A DNA stretch of 64,000 bases from Aquabacterium sp. A7-Y (GTDB lineage Bacteria > Pseudomonadota > Gammaproteobacteria > Burkholderiales > Burkholderiaceae_C): positions 62,001 to 126,000 of the forward strand of contig NZ_JAPFBW010000019.1 in the NCBI RefSeq assembly GCF_026153205.1. Reading direction: 5' to 3'. The notes below the pieces were generated by a model that had not been told where the DNA came from, searched no databases, and was given only the letters and a program-made list of their open reading frames with translations. Each line of letters starts with the position of its first letter. Positions within the stretch are counted from its first letter, which is position 1. Positions 7,923 through 16,937 of the stretch are shown here, piece after piece. The translations under genes and the position numbers were made by a program.

Positions 7923-9553
7923 AAGGCGCGGACCACCTCGATCGCACCTTGCAGGCGGCGATCGCCGCCGGCGTGTTGCCCGCGACGGCCCAGCGTCCCG
8001 TGCAGGACGGCCGGCCCTGGCCGGTGCTGCTGCTGACGGCGCTCGGCGCGTGGCTCGCGGCGCTGCCCCTGCTTGGGGTGGCGGGTCTGGTGCTGGATGA
8101 CCTGCTCCGAGAGGGTGTCGGTCCCTATGTCCTGGGTGTACTGGTGCTCGCGGCCGCCGTCGTCGCACTGCGTGGCCAGGATGTGCCGCTGTTTGTCGAG
8201 CAGCTGGCGGTGCCCGCCTTGCTGGTGGGCGGCGGCTTGCTGGGGTTCGGGCTCTTTCGTGACCTGCCGGATCAGGCCGCGGCCGGGGCGCTTGCCGCGG
8301 TGGCCGGTGCGCTGGCGTTTCTCGTATCGCATGCTGGGCTGCGGGTGCTCTTGGGGGCCGCCATTGGCACCCTCACGTTCGGGGCCTGCCTGTCGCCCGG
8401 CCCAGGGTCCGTACTGGCCGATGCCTGGTGGGCCTGGCATGGCAGCCTGGCTGTCGGGGCCGTCGCGCAAGCCCTGCCGCATGCGCCTTGGAAGCTTCGC
8501 GAGAGGCCGCGCTACGCCGCGGTGATGGAAAGCCTGTCGGCCGGGTGGCTGCTTTCGGTGCTGGCGGGACTGTGCTGGTGGTCGGGCACCACCTTGCTCG
8601 TCGGGGCCAGCGTCGGCGGAACCGAGGTCGGCGCGGTGGCCGGCGCCGTGGCGCGCAGCTTCACCTCACGCTGGCAGGACGCCGCCCCGAATGCAGGGTC
8701 GGTGCTCCTCGCCCTCGCAGCGGCCGGGCTCGGTGCGCTGCGCTGGCGGGCGCTGCGCCAAGGTACGTCCGCCGGCATTGCGGCCGTGTTGCTGGTGCTG
8801 GCCTGGTTCGTGCCGGCGCTCGGGGCCATGCTGCTGGCGCTGGCCTGGTGTGCCACCGCCCAGCGCTGGCGACTCGCCACGGCAGCGGCAGTCGGCAGCG
8901 CCTGGGTCATCGGCAGCTTCTACTACCAGCTCCACTGGTCGCTGGTCGACAAGGCGGCGGTGCTGGTCTTGAGCGCAGCGGTGCTGGCGGCGCTCGCCTG
9001 GCACGCGCACCGCAGCCAAGGCGATGCCGGGTTGCAGGAGAGCGCCCCGGGTCCGGCGGCCCTGCCACGATGGCGGCAGGTCGGCATCGCGTCGACCGCG
9101 GCGCTGGTGCTGGTCGTCGCCAACGCCGGCATCTGGCAGAAGGAGCGGCTGATCGGGCAGGGCCAAGCCTTGTACGTGGACCTCGCGCCCGTCGACCCGC
9201 GCTCCTTGATGCAAGGGGACTTCATGCAACTGAACTTTCGCTTGCCTGCCGTCGTGGAAGCCCGGCTCGGTGGCCCGGTCTCGCATCGGCGTCCGCGGGT
9301 CGTGGCCCGCCGGGACGCGCGAGGAGTCGCCACCTTGCTGCGTCTGGACGAAGGGGCCCCGCTGGCCGCGGGCGAACTGCTCATCGAGCTGACGCCAAAG
9401 AACGGCCGATGGGTGCTGGTCAGCGATGCATGGTTTTTCAAGGAAGGCGAAGCGGAGCGCTGGGCCGCGGCGAGGTACGGGGAGTTCCGGGTGGATGCAC
9501 ACGGGCGCGCCTTGCTGGTCGGCCTGCGCGGCGCCAACCTGGAGCGCCTCTAG
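7919..9553 (+). CDS. DUF4401 / GDYXXLXY domain membrane protein
   Basis: A 544-aa protein with a long multi-span N-terminal part (residues about 35-400, DUF4401-like) and a C-terminal extracytoplasmic GDYXXLXY-type domain. The signature appears as QGDFMQLNF at about residue 436, a variant with F in place of Y. It follows DUF2157 with an ATGA overlap. DUF2157 and DUF4401/GDYXXLXY proteins are commonly paired, which supports a joint membrane complex of unknown role. Confidence 0.85.
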   Translation: MKGADHLDRTLQAAIAAGVLPATAQRPVQDGRPWPVLLLTALGAWLAALPLLGVAGLVLDDLLREGVGPYVLGVLVLAAAVVALRGQDVPLFVEQLAVPALLVGGGLLGFGLFRDLPDQAAAGALAAVAGALAFLVSHAGLRVLLGAAIGTLTFGACLSPGPGSVLADAWWAWHGSLAVGAVAQALPHAPWKLRERPRYAAVMESLSAGWLLSVLAGLCWWSGTTLLVGASVGGTEVGAVAGAVARSFTSRWQDAAPNAGSVLLALAAAGLGALRWRALRQGTSAGIAAVLLVLAWFVPALGAMLLALAWCATAQRWRLATAAAVGSAWVIGSFYYQLHWSLVDKAAVLVLSAAVLAALAWHAHRSQGDAGLQESAPGPAALPRWRQVGIASTAALVLVVANAGIWQKERLIGQGQALYVDLAPVDPRSLMQGDFMQLNFRLPAVVEARLGGPVSHRRPRVVARRDARGVATLLRLDEGAPLAAGELLIELTPKNGRWVLVSDAWFFKEGEAERWAAARYGEFRVDAHGRALLVGLRGANLERL

Positions 9554-9625
9554 AGGCGGGCTGCCGCTGCACGCTGCGCAGATGTTTGGGTGTGGCCTTC
9601 ACCCACTGCCGCTGTGTGCGCGCCG

Positions 9626-9658
9626 GAGCCGGCCGCTGAGCGATTGCGGGGCCGGCTC
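9626..9658. terminator. Possible bidirectional hairpin between convergent genes
   Basis: GAGCCGGCC (9626-9634) and GGCCGGCTC (9650-9658) form a perfect 9-bp stem with a 15-base loop. The hairpin overlaps the stop codon of the minus-strand LysR gene and lies 70 bases after the plus-strand membrane gene. No strong T-tract is present, so termination is an inference from position. Confidence 0.4.
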
Positions 9659-10544
9659 AACCTGGCACCGCCATCAAGCCCGCCGGGCTCCATGGCTCGC
9701 AGACGCGAAGCACGTCGGCCAGCGTGCCGAGTGCCGTCCCGCTGTACGCCAGCCCCACACGCCGAGTGGCGGCCTGAAGCTCGGGCACATCGCGTCGCAC
9801 CACCACGTCGTCCCGCACCGACACATGGTGGACCGGCACGATGGTCACACCGAGCCCGGCCGCCACCAGACCCAAGGCCCATTCCTCGTTGTGCACCCGG
9901 GCCCGCACGTCGGGAACGATGTGCCGCGCGTTCAGCCCGGCGTGCCAATGCGCCGCCAGCTCGCAATGCGTCCGGTCGATGAAGGCGGTGCCGTGAAGGT
10001 CCTGCAAGGTCACGGTCTCCTGCACGGCCAATGGATGGTCGACCGGCACGGCCAGGACATAACACTCCTCCCACAGCGGCATGAAGGTGCGCCCTGCGGG
10101 GGCGCAAGACTCGACCGTCAGGCTCGCATCGGCGGCCGACTGGGCGGGCCCCTCGGCCGCTCGGCCCTCATCGCCCAGCACCGTCACCTCCAGCTGAGCC
10201 AGCTCGCGCCGAAGGTGACGCAGCAGTTGCGCCACATGAGCGAGGCTCAGCGCAGGATGGATACGCAGGCTCAGCTGAGGTCGGCTGCCGCGGTCCTGGA
10301 AGGACTCGACGATGGCATGGGCGTCAGCCAGCAGCTTGCCGCCCAGGCGGAACAGGCGCTGCCCCGCGGCAGTCGGCTGCAGGCCCCGCTGCTGGCGGGT
10401 GAACAGGCGCGTGCCCAGCTCTTCCTCGAGCTGGGCGATGGCCGTCGAGATCACGGGTTGTGTCACATGGCATTGGCGCGCGGCGCCGACCGTGGAGCGG
10501 GTCTCGAAGGCAGCGCAGAAGTAGCGAAGATTTCGCAGATGCAT
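9657..10544 (-). CDS. LysR-family transcriptional regulator
   Basis: A 295-aa regulator. The N-terminal winged helix-turn-helix is typical (LRNLRYFCAAFETRSTVGAA, then CHVTQPVISTAIAQLEEELG, residues 3-45), followed by a linker helix and a C-terminal inducer-binding domain. It lies 54 bases downstream of the metallo-hydrolase on the same strand, so the two may be co-transcribed, and the hydrolase is a plausible target. The inducer is unknown. Confidence 0.93.
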   Translation of the reverse strand: MHLRNLRYFCAAFETRSTVGAARQCHVTQPVISTAIAQLEEELGTRLFTRQQRGLQPTAAGQRLFRLGGKLLADAHAIVESFQDRGSRPQLSLRIHPALSLAHVAQLLRHLRRELAQLEVTVLGDEGRAAEGPAQSAADASLTVESCAPAGRTFMPLWEECYVLAVPVDHPLAVQETVTLQDLHGTAFIDRTHCELAAHWHAGLNARHIVPDVRARVHNEEWALGLVAAGLGVTIVPVHHVSVRDDVVVRRDVPELQAATRRVGLAYSGTALGTLADVLRVCEPWSPAGLMAVPG

Positions 10545-10598
10545 GGATGCGAATAGCTGTGGTGGTCACGCCGTCATTGCGGGCAGCCGCGCCCGTCC

Positions 10599-11645
10599 TC
10601 ACCCTTGCAGTGCAGGAAAGCTCGGCAGCGTCTTGAGCACGTTCTCGTCGTGCGCCGGCACGATGGTGATGTCCGGATGGTGCTTCATGATGTGGTGCAA
10701 ATGCAGGATGGCCGCCTGGTTGGAGCGCTCGTCGTGGTCGAGCGGCAGGAGGCGGCGCAGCAGCCATGAACGGTCGGCAGCCTGCTGCACGCCTTCAATG
10801 GTCCACGTGACATCGCCAGTGAAGAGATAGCTGCGGCCGGAGGGCAGGCGCAACCACAATCCCACTTGGCCTGCCGTGTGTCCTGCCAGCGGCAGCAGCA
10901 CCACACTGCCGTCGCCGAAGACGTCGTGGCTGGCGGAAAAACCGAGCCGCGGTGGCCCGTCAAACCGCAGGTCGCGCCAGTGACGCACGCCGTCGAACTG
11001 ACTTTTCAGAAAGGCCGGCGGCTGGCCCCGCTGGGCGTGCTCTCGTTCTTCGGGCGTGACCCACACCTGGGCATCGGGAAAGTCGGGCAGGCCGCTGACA
11101 TGATCCCAATGCAGGTGCGATGGCACGATGAAACGCACGAGCTCTGGATGCCATCCGGCGCGCTCGAGTTGGTCGAGCGCGGGCAGGAACCCGCTGCGCT
11201 CGTACCTGAAGGCGTGACGATGGAATCGATCGTTGACCGCGAACTGCGCGTCCACCTGCCTGCCCAGCCCGCTGTCGTAGAGCATCACGCCGTGCGGGTG
11301 ACGGATCAGCACGGCGGATTGGGACGGCCGGCGATGTTCGGTCCAGCGGCCGCGCCCCACCAGCAGCGCTTCGGCAGCCCCGCCGGACACGCCGGTTTGC
11401 AGGACGCTGAAAGCCAAGGTGGAGGGGGGTCTGGCGGAAGGCAAGGGGTCGGTCACGCCGGCCGGCGGGGGGCCGGCGTGCAAGGGCGCATCGAGGGCAT
11501 GAAGCGCGGTCGCCCCGGCCGCCACGAATGCGACGAGCGCCGCCAGCAAGATCGTCCCTCGACGGCGCCACCGTGCACCCCGGGGGGGCTCGCTGGCGGC
11601 CTGGGATGCGGCGTCCTGTGCAAAAGGGTGGGGAAGGGTCGTCAT
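10599..11645 (-). CDS. Metallo-beta-lactamase-fold hydrolase, membrane-anchored or exported
   Basis: A 348-aa protein. A basic N terminus and hydrophobic stretch (residues about 31-50) form a signal anchor. The MBL domain carries HLHWDH at residues 177-182 (HxHxDH), LAGHTAGQ around 254 and FTGDVTW around 274, so the dinuclear metal site is complete. The layout is like that of lactonase-type (AttM/AiiA-like) enzymes, but export makes a quorum-quenching role uncertain. It is followed by the LysR gene on the same strand. Confidence 0.88.
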   Translation of the reverse strand: MTTLPHPFAQDAASQAASEPPRGARWRRRGTILLAALVAFVAAGATALHALDAPLHAGPPPAGVTDPLPSARPPSTLAFSVLQTGVSGGAAEALLVGRGRWTEHRRPSQSAVLIRHPHGVMLYDSGLGRQVDAQFAVNDRFHRHAFRYERSGFLPALDQLERAGWHPELVRFIVPSHLHWDHVSGLPDFPDAQVWVTPEEREHAQRGQPPAFLKSQFDGVRHWRDLRFDGPPRLGFSASHDVFGDGSVVLLPLAGHTAGQVGLWLRLPSGRSYLFTGDVTWTIEGVQQAADRSWLLRRLLPLDHDERSNQAAILHLHHIMKHHPDITIVPAHDENVLKTLPSFPALQG

Positions 11646-11793
11646 GGTCGGCCTCGATGTCGTGCCCTGCAGCGTACCGAGGCCTTGGCTATAAGAGAAA
11701 TTGAATTATCTTCTAGGAATTCAAAGAAACTCGAATATCTCGGGCCAGCATGACGACCTCACCGGCCCGAGGCTGGCAGGGCGGGAGGGCCGA

Positions 11794-12318
11794 TCACAAC
11801 ACGCGCCAGACCGGGAAGGGTCGGCCGCTGGGCGGCCAGGGGCCGGTCAGAGGGTAAAGGCACATGGCCATGATCAGCCCGCTGGCCGGCTGCTTGATCA
11901 CCCCGGCGACGCCATAGGTGTACTGGGGTGTGTCGGAGCCGGTGAAGAACAACAGAAAGCCGTCGCCCGACGCCGGGTTCGAAGGCAGCCCCGAAAACGT
12001 TCCAGCGCGCCACACTGGCCCGGCGGCAGTCGCGAATGAACCGATGAACTGCCCATCGACCCTGGGCACCTGGTCCGCGCGGGTGACCAGCAGGCTCAAC
12101 TGGATCGCCTGGCCCGGCTCACGCATGTTCCGAGCGGCATACGTGCCGCTCAAGCCTTGGAAGTCATAGGACGCGCCGAGGGGAAAGCCCGCGCATTCCG
12201 GGAGCGGTGTCCAGGGAGCGGTCTGCTCGGCGGGTACCTCTGCGGCGAACGAGGGCAGCACGGCAGCAATGGCTACAGCCAGGGCCATGAGGCGGCGAAG
12301 CAAGGTGGGAAGCGGCAT
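11794..12318 (-). CDS. Secreted protein of unknown family (paralog of the gene at 56298-56888)
   Basis: A 174-aa protein. The ATG at 12318 is chosen because GGAGGGAG lies upstream and a clean signal peptide (MPLPTLLRRLMALAVAIAAVL) follows. The mature part has PLPECAGFPLGASYDFQGLSG near its start and GLIMAMCLYPLTGPWPP near its end. Both segments recur in the protein at 56298-56888 (PALPECAGIPTDEPFYDLKG; GLISSLCLYDARHPWPP). Two conserved cysteines suggest a disulfide in the periplasm. The function is unknown. Confidence 0.7.
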   Translation of the reverse strand: MPLPTLLRRLMALAVAIAAVLPSFAAEVPAEQTAPWTPLPECAGFPLGASYDFQGLSGTYAARNMREPGQAIQLSLLVTRADQVPRVDGQFIGSFATAAGPVWRAGTFSGLPSNPASGDGFLLFFTGSDTPQYTYGVAGVIKQPASGLIMAMCLYPLTGPWPPSGRPFPVWRVL

Positions 12319-12608
12319 GTCAGTTCTCCCTCCAGGGATCGACACGGTGCTCGGCTCGGGCCTCGACGAAGCCCGGTCCCCGAGGTGTCCTGCCAGAGGC
12401 TATAGCGCTCGGTCACCGCTTCCACAAGGCACGGGCAGACATCGCCAGGGAACGGTTCGTCGAACGATGGGGTCACATGACCCTCATGGCCGGATGCGGC
12501 AGCCACCGCCCGTGCCCCTGTCAGCGTGGGCGAGCATCAACAGCCGTACTGTTTCGCGCCCTCACAGTCGCTTTGAGTGAGGCCCCGGTCCAGACGGTTC
12601 TGGTTCTA

Positions 12609-12995
12609 TCACCTTGGGGAATGCACGCCGGTGCACCTGACCACCTTGGTCCCCGCTATATAGTCGCCGATGCGGCGTCGTTCTCGTCCCACCAGAGGGA
12701 CGCAGTCGAACACGCCGAGCACGATCAGGGAAGTGTTGCGGACCAGAGAGCGCCACAAGCCGCAGGGCGCTCCATCACGGACGCGCACGACGGCGATCTT
12801 GGTGACTCGCTTGCCAAGGCTCTGACCGCCTGGCAGGGCATCGCACAGCAGCAGGTACAGCACCCAGGCGACCAGCGACCACTCCAGCGAGAAGCCCATG
12901 TGACGCATGGTCACGAACACGCCTGTTCCAACGGCGAGCGCGCACAGTCCATCGATGAACTGCCCCGTGAACCGATCCCCTATCGACGCAAGCAC
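12609..12995 (-). CDS. RDD-family membrane protein
   Basis: A 128-aa inner-membrane protein. The GTG at 12995 is the first usable start after an in-frame stop, with a GGAG/GAGGG sequence upstream. The RDD signature is present: an Arg near the start of the first helix (DRFTGQFIDGLCALA), a second hydrophobic helix (WVLYLLLCDALPGGQSLGKR) and a late Asp (RRRIGDYIAGTKVV). The protein is short but complete for the minimal family. Its function is unknown, although RDD proteins are often linked to ion tolerance. Confidence 0.78.
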   Translation of the reverse strand: MLASIGDRFTGQFIDGLCALAVGTGVFVTMRHMGFSLEWSLVAWVLYLLLCDALPGGQSLGKRVTKIAVVRVRDGAPCGLWRSLVRNTSLIVLGVFDCVPLVGRERRRIGDYIAGTKVVRCTGVHSPR

Positions 12996-13225
12996 GATGG
13001 TATTCCCTCACTCCATTCTTCGTTCGTGGCGATCCACCGCTTTGCGCCATCGCGTGCCGGTATCCCTTCGGAAACGAGCGTGGCCTGTTCTCGTGGGTGG
13101 AGCCTTGCGCGAATTCTGCCAGCGACAGAAGGAAGGTGAAGTTCGGGCCGAAGCGCTTTCCGTGGCAGAAGTCCTGCTAGTGCGAGGCGGCTGCTCGCCG
13201 GCGTCCGAGCCGGGCTGCAGGTGTG

Positions 13226-13597
13226 AACGTCGCGGCCGCGCAGCATCTCGAACACGCGCGCCTGCCGCTCCGCCGTGAAGCTACAGCGCTCGACGCGCTG
13301 CTGGGGGTTGGCGAAGGTGCCGAACGGCAAGTCCCACAGAGGCAGGCCGTCGTTCTGCGCGTGGTGATCGAACTGGTGGTGCACGCGGTGCATCTCGGGT
13401 CGCTGCACGTCGTAGTCGAGCCAGCGCGGCGACGCGGTGTCCGAGTGGATGTACGGCTTGAACAGCGACACGAACAGCGGGGCCCAGGCCAGCGAGGCAT
13501 CCGACTGCTCGAGCACGAGATAGGCCGTTGCGCCGCTCACGAACGTGGCTGCCACCGCATCGAAGGGGTGTGCATAGAACGCCGTCAAGCTCTCAAC
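13226..13597 (-). pseudogene. Sterol desaturase / fatty-acid hydroxylase family relic (N-terminally truncated)
   Basis: The reading frame starts abruptly at LTAFYAHPFDAV, which in intact family members lies in the middle of the protein just after the second histidine cluster. It continues through HSDTASPRWLDYDVQRPEMHRVHHQ, including the last HxxHH cluster, to FEMLRGRDV. The N-terminal membrane helices and first histidine boxes are missing: an in-frame stop lies at 13640-13642, just upstream. After about 13226 the frame runs on into unrelated sequence. The gene is therefore broken at both ends. Confidence 0.65.
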
Positions 13598-13655
13598 GTC
13601 TTCTCGAAGGTTGGAGCCTCCACACTTCCCCGGGGCGGTTCAGACAGCCAGACAT

Positions 13656-14654
13656 CTATTGCTGAAGCTGTTGGAAACGTGAAACCGCTTCATCCAGCTG
13701 TGCAGGCGTCGCAATCACTTCGTGAAACACCCGGCCGGTCTGACCCGGGTTGTCGTTGAGGAGTCGTTCGGCAAGATCTTGCAGTTCGTCGACGAATTCC
13801 TTGCGCTGGAGGAGTTGATGTTCCGCCGGATTGGCAAGCACTTGCCGGAGGCGCTCACCCAGCTCGTTGTTGGTGAGCTCGGAAATCTGCTGGCCGGCCC
13901 CCGTTTCAACACCATCGCCGAGCAGCTTTTCAGCCATCTGGTGCACCGTGACCTGCGTGCCATTCAGGCCCAGTTCCTTCAGCAGGCGCCCGTAGGGCTT
14001 GCTGTAGTTCTCGGCGGCGCGTGGCTCCACCAGGTCCGAATCGCTTTTGGCCAGCTCATGCAGTGGCTTTGAGGCCGTCATGCCGTGCCCGGTCACGGCT
14101 TTCACGCCCCAGCTCGCCATGTGCGCCAAAAATCCCTTGGCATCCAGCTTGTGGCCTTCTGTTTTCAGATAGAGATAACGTTGGCCCTGGATGGTCGGCA
14201 TGTGAACCAGAAGCTCCTTGTAGCCCTTGAGGAAACGATAGCCCTCCGCGGCAGAGCCCCCGGCCTTGTCGAGGTGAGAGCTGGGGCGGGGGGAGCAGTG
14301 CTCGGCGAACGCCCTCTGCACCGCGCTTTGTTGGGCCTCGTCGAGACCGGACAGATTGATCATGTAGCCGCCCTTCTCGGTCGGATGGTGCGCCCAAGCA
14401 GCGGTAAACAGGGCTTGAAACGACTTGGGGCTCCACGTGGCGTCTGGCTTGGAGAGCTGATCGGTCGGCGATCCGCTCAAATTCCCTTCGAAGAACTCAT
14501 TCCATCCTCCAGGGGTCTGGAACACGTCTTTGAAAATGTCCTTGCGTCGCGAATCCGCGGCGACAAAGTCGCCGATGAAGCGTTTCTCATTCCTGACACG
14601 ACTCGTGCTCGCTTCGAGCACTTCGCGAACGGCGGTTTCCTGATCGGCGGGCAT
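13656..14654 (-). CDS. Hypothetical T6SS-neighbourhood protein, 332 aa
   Basis: I do not recognise this family. It is a soluble, charged protein without a signal peptide or membrane segment, lower in GC than the T6SS core genes. Visible segments include GGYMINLSGLDEAQQSAVQ, RYLYLKTEGHKLD and a C-terminal helical region (residues about 240-332). It is the last gene of the minus-strand run and starts 36 bases after the 403-aa gene. Position, composition and lack of export signals fit a T6SS cargo or accessory protein, by inference only. Confidence 0.6.
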   Translation of the reverse strand: MPADQETAVREVLEASTSRVRNEKRFIGDFVAADSRRKDIFKDVFQTPGGWNEFFEGNLSGSPTDQLSKPDATWSPKSFQALFTAAWAHHPTEKGGYMINLSGLDEAQQSAVQRAFAEHCSPRPSSHLDKAGGSAAEGYRFLKGYKELLVHMPTIQGQRYLYLKTEGHKLDAKGFLAHMASWGVKAVTGHGMTASKPLHELAKSDSDLVEPRAAENYSKPYGRLLKELGLNGTQVTVHQMAEKLLGDGVETGAGQQISELTNNELGERLRQVLANPAEHQLLQRKEFVDELQDLAERLLNDNPGQTGRVFHEVIATPAQLDEAVSRFQQLQQ

Positions 14655-14690
14655 TGAGGGGTAGCTTTCAAGAGAAATGATGGGTTGGAA

Positions 14691-15902
14691 TCAGCGCGCG
14701 AGCGATTCGTGCAACTGGTCCAGCGCGCCAAGCAGCGGCGTGCGGATGTCGTCGGCAAGTTCGGACACGTCGTACACGACCTCATCGGCGCCGAGGTAGT
14801 TCTGCAACTCCTGGACTTGCTGCAGCGTGGAGGGCTCGGGGATCAGGTTTTTCATGACCTCCTGGATCTCCATGATCGCCGCGGCCGATCTGGCGTGCCT
14901 GGCCGCAGCGATCTGGGTGGCAACCGACTTCAGCGAGGCGACCGCGGCCGATCTTCTGGCCTTCCACTGCGCCATCGCATCGCGGACGCTCGCGTTGCTG
15001 GCGTCGTCTTGGCCTGAGTCGGGTGAGGTTGCTGCGAGCAAGTGCTCGGTCTCGTCAAGGAGTCGATGAGCCAAGGTGAACTCCCCCTGGCGCGCCGCAA
15101 GCCCCGCCTCGCTGGCCTTGGACCGGATGTCCTGCGGCGCGGACTTGAGCTTCGGCAGCAACGCGGCAAGCCGCGCATTGAACGCGGCACCGACGCCAGC
15201 ATCGGCCTCCGGTGAGGTCTGGTCCTCCGCCTCATCCTGCTCCAACACCGCGCCGTCGGGACTGTAGAGCAGCACCTTGGTGATCCGAAAGCCGCACTCG
15301 CGCACGGGCGCACGCACCTTCTTCACCAGCCCGCTCACCGCCTTGTCCACCTGCAGCACCAACTCGGTGTCATTGCGGATCCAGGCGATGCCGTGGGCGC
15401 CCGTCTTGACCCCGGTCTCGTCGCGCAGTTTGGCGAACAGCTTCTGGCCGGCCAACTTGGGGCTCAAGGCCAGCACAGGCAGCGTGTTTTTGTCTGCCGC
15501 GTCCACAAAGCCGAACTGGACCCGGCGCTCGGGATCACGCTTGCACAAGGTCAGCTGCCGCAGCAGCTTCCCGGCGTCGAGGAGGGCGCTGGCAGGCTCG
15601 TCCTCGTCTTCTGGCTGAACCCCCGTCTTGGCCTCGACCTCGCTCAACTTGCGCTGCTTGCCCAGCGCTTTGTCCAGCCCGTCCAAGTGACTCGCCAGCT
15701 CCTTGTTGCCCTTGGCGCTTTTGCGCAGGGCATCCGCCTGCTTCTCGATCCCGTCGAGCGCCTTGAGCTGCTGCTCCGGCCCCTTGGCCAGCTGCAGCGC
15801 CGCCAGTGCCTTCGCCATCGCCTTCACCAGCGTTTCGTCGCTCAGCTTTTGGCGTTTGGCGAAGTTCCTCCAATCCGATTCGCCCAGATACTTGTCGGTC
15901 AC
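14691..15902 (-). CDS. Hypothetical T6SS-linked protein, 403 aa (paralog of the gene at 16938-18269)
   Basis: GTG start at 15902, with a weak AGGG upstream. The N-terminal ~90 residues are a lysine/alanine/glutamate-rich helical domain (LGESDWRNFAKRQKL, GPEQQLKALDGIEKQADALR). A middle alpha/beta domain follows (LPVLALSPKLAGQKLFAKLR; ITKVLLYSPDG), then a helical C-terminal part with a repeat-like segment (ARQGEFTLAHRLLDETEHLL). It aligns with the 443-aa protein through all three parts. The family and activity are unknown. A diverged direct repeat of the tssA upstream region sits directly before it. Confidence 0.68.
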   Translation of the reverse strand: MTDKYLGESDWRNFAKRQKLSDETLVKAMAKALAALQLAKGPEQQLKALDGIEKQADALRKSAKGNKELASHLDGLDKALGKQRKLSEVEAKTGVQPEDEDEPASALLDAGKLLRQLTLCKRDPERRVQFGFVDAADKNTLPVLALSPKLAGQKLFAKLRDETGVKTGAHGIAWIRNDTELVLQVDKAVSGLVKKVRAPVRECGFRITKVLLYSPDGAVLEQDEAEDQTSPEADAGVGAAFNARLAALLPKLKSAPQDIRSKASEAGLAARQGEFTLAHRLLDETEHLLAATSPDSGQDDASNASVRDAMAQWKARRSAAVASLKSVATQIAAARHARSAAAIMEIQEVMKNLIPEPSTLQQVQELQNYLGADEVVYDVSELADDIRTPLLGALDQLHESLAR

Positions 15903-15960
15903 GTTTTTTTTCCCTGTTGGTGGTCGATAGGGCTGTCCTGGTCACGGGAGCGCCGGTCCC

Positions 15961-16168
15961 GGGCCGGTGCCGGTCTTGAGCCTGTGGAGGATGAGCGTCG
16001 AGCCCATGAGTGGACGGGTACTGCCGAGAGTTCCAGCGAATCGCCCCCGTCGCCGCCGCGGGCAAGGTGCCCCTTGCCACCAGCGCGCGGGCGTTTGGCG
16101 ATTTCCTGTGCAAGGCCTTCGGTCCGGGCGGCTGCGGCCGAGGTTCGCCGCAGCCTTTGATCTTCGGG
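15961..16168. repeat. Diverged direct repeat, copy A (upstream of the 403-aa gene)
   Basis: Three blocks match copy B at 36068-36591 in the same order and orientation: GGGCCGGTGCCGGTCTT (15961), GATGAGCG...CCATGAGTGGA (15990), and a long block from CAAGGTGCCCCTTGCCACC (16063) to about 16133 with roughly two mismatches in 70 bases. A final TGATCTTCGG element follows at about 16157. Copy A lacks about 260 bases present between the second and third blocks of copy B. The third block encodes on the plus strand the LysR-like C-terminal sequence VPLATSARAFGDFLCKAF. Confidence 0.85.
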
Positions 16169-16186
16169 TGCCACCCCGAGCCCGCC

Positions 16187-16726
16187 TCAAGGCACAAATG
16201 TCAGATGAGGGCACCTTTGAAGCATGACCGATTTGTGTTCGTTGGTGATGTCTGCTCTGGATGCGCCTTCAAAAATGGTTTGAGGCGTCGCGTCATTCGT
16301 GTTGATGCTATAGCTGAAGTGAATGCCTTTGGTCTGAACGCTGTTGTTTTGCACGTCCACCAGATAGACCGCGAACTTGGTCCTCTTGATTCCCGTGTCT
16401 CGGCCGGCGATTTCCCTCGGCTTGTCGACGAGGACCCCGCCGCTGGCGTTAGCGAAAATCAGAGACGCGGCCGTGCCGGCCGCGGCATGGTTGTCGACGT
16501 TCCATCTGCCCGGGACATTGGTTCCTACGGCCACACTGGGGAATATCAGCTGACAGAGCGGTCTTCCGACGCTGCTGCTCACCGTGAAGTCCATGCCGAA
16601 CTGAATGTCGGCGCCGGGTTCGGCATTGGTGAACAAAGTATGGTGTATGGTAAAGACGCCGGCTTCGCTTTTCACCGGAACATTCACACCGAACACGGTG
16701 CTGATCCAATCATCCTGTGCAGGCAT
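16187..16726 (-). CDS. Hypothetical protein of lower GC, 179 aa
   Basis: AGGAAG lies upstream of the ATG at 16726. The protein is predicted mostly beta-rich (VFTIHHTLFTNAEPGADIQF, FTVSSSVGRPLCQLIFPSV, KFAVYLVDVQNNSVQTKG) with no signal peptide or membrane segment. I do not recognise the family. GC content is visibly lower than in the flanking genes, which suggests recent acquisition. It sits between the two paralogous unknown genes in the T6SS run, so a cargo role is conceivable but unsupported by motif. Confidence 0.6.
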   Translation of the reverse strand: MPAQDDWISTVFGVNVPVKSEAGVFTIHHTLFTNAEPGADIQFGMDFTVSSSVGRPLCQLIFPSVAVGTNVPGRWNVDNHAAAGTAASLIFANASGGVLVDKPREIAGRDTGIKRTKFAVYLVDVQNNSVQTKGIHFSYSINTNDATPQTIFEGASRADITNEHKSVMLQRCPHLTFVP

Positions 16727-16937
16727 TGACTTTTCTTCCTATGTAAATAAATGGGCCACCCGGTTCCCGCCGCACCGGCGGCGGACCGCGGCGGTGGCGA
16801 TGCGCGGTTGAATAGAGACGAGGACGTTCAGTCCAAGCGCCTGGACCTGTATCGAGGGGGACCGGTGCAAGGCGGTCCTCACCGGTCGGTTCCTGGCCGG
16901 TGTTTCACGGGGCGCGGACATGACGACGGGCTTGGGC

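Noticed and set aside
12980-13225. Continuation of the sterol desaturase frame toward 12980
   Set aside because: Similarity to the family ends near 13226. The rest overlaps the RDD gene start and reads as unrelated sequence.
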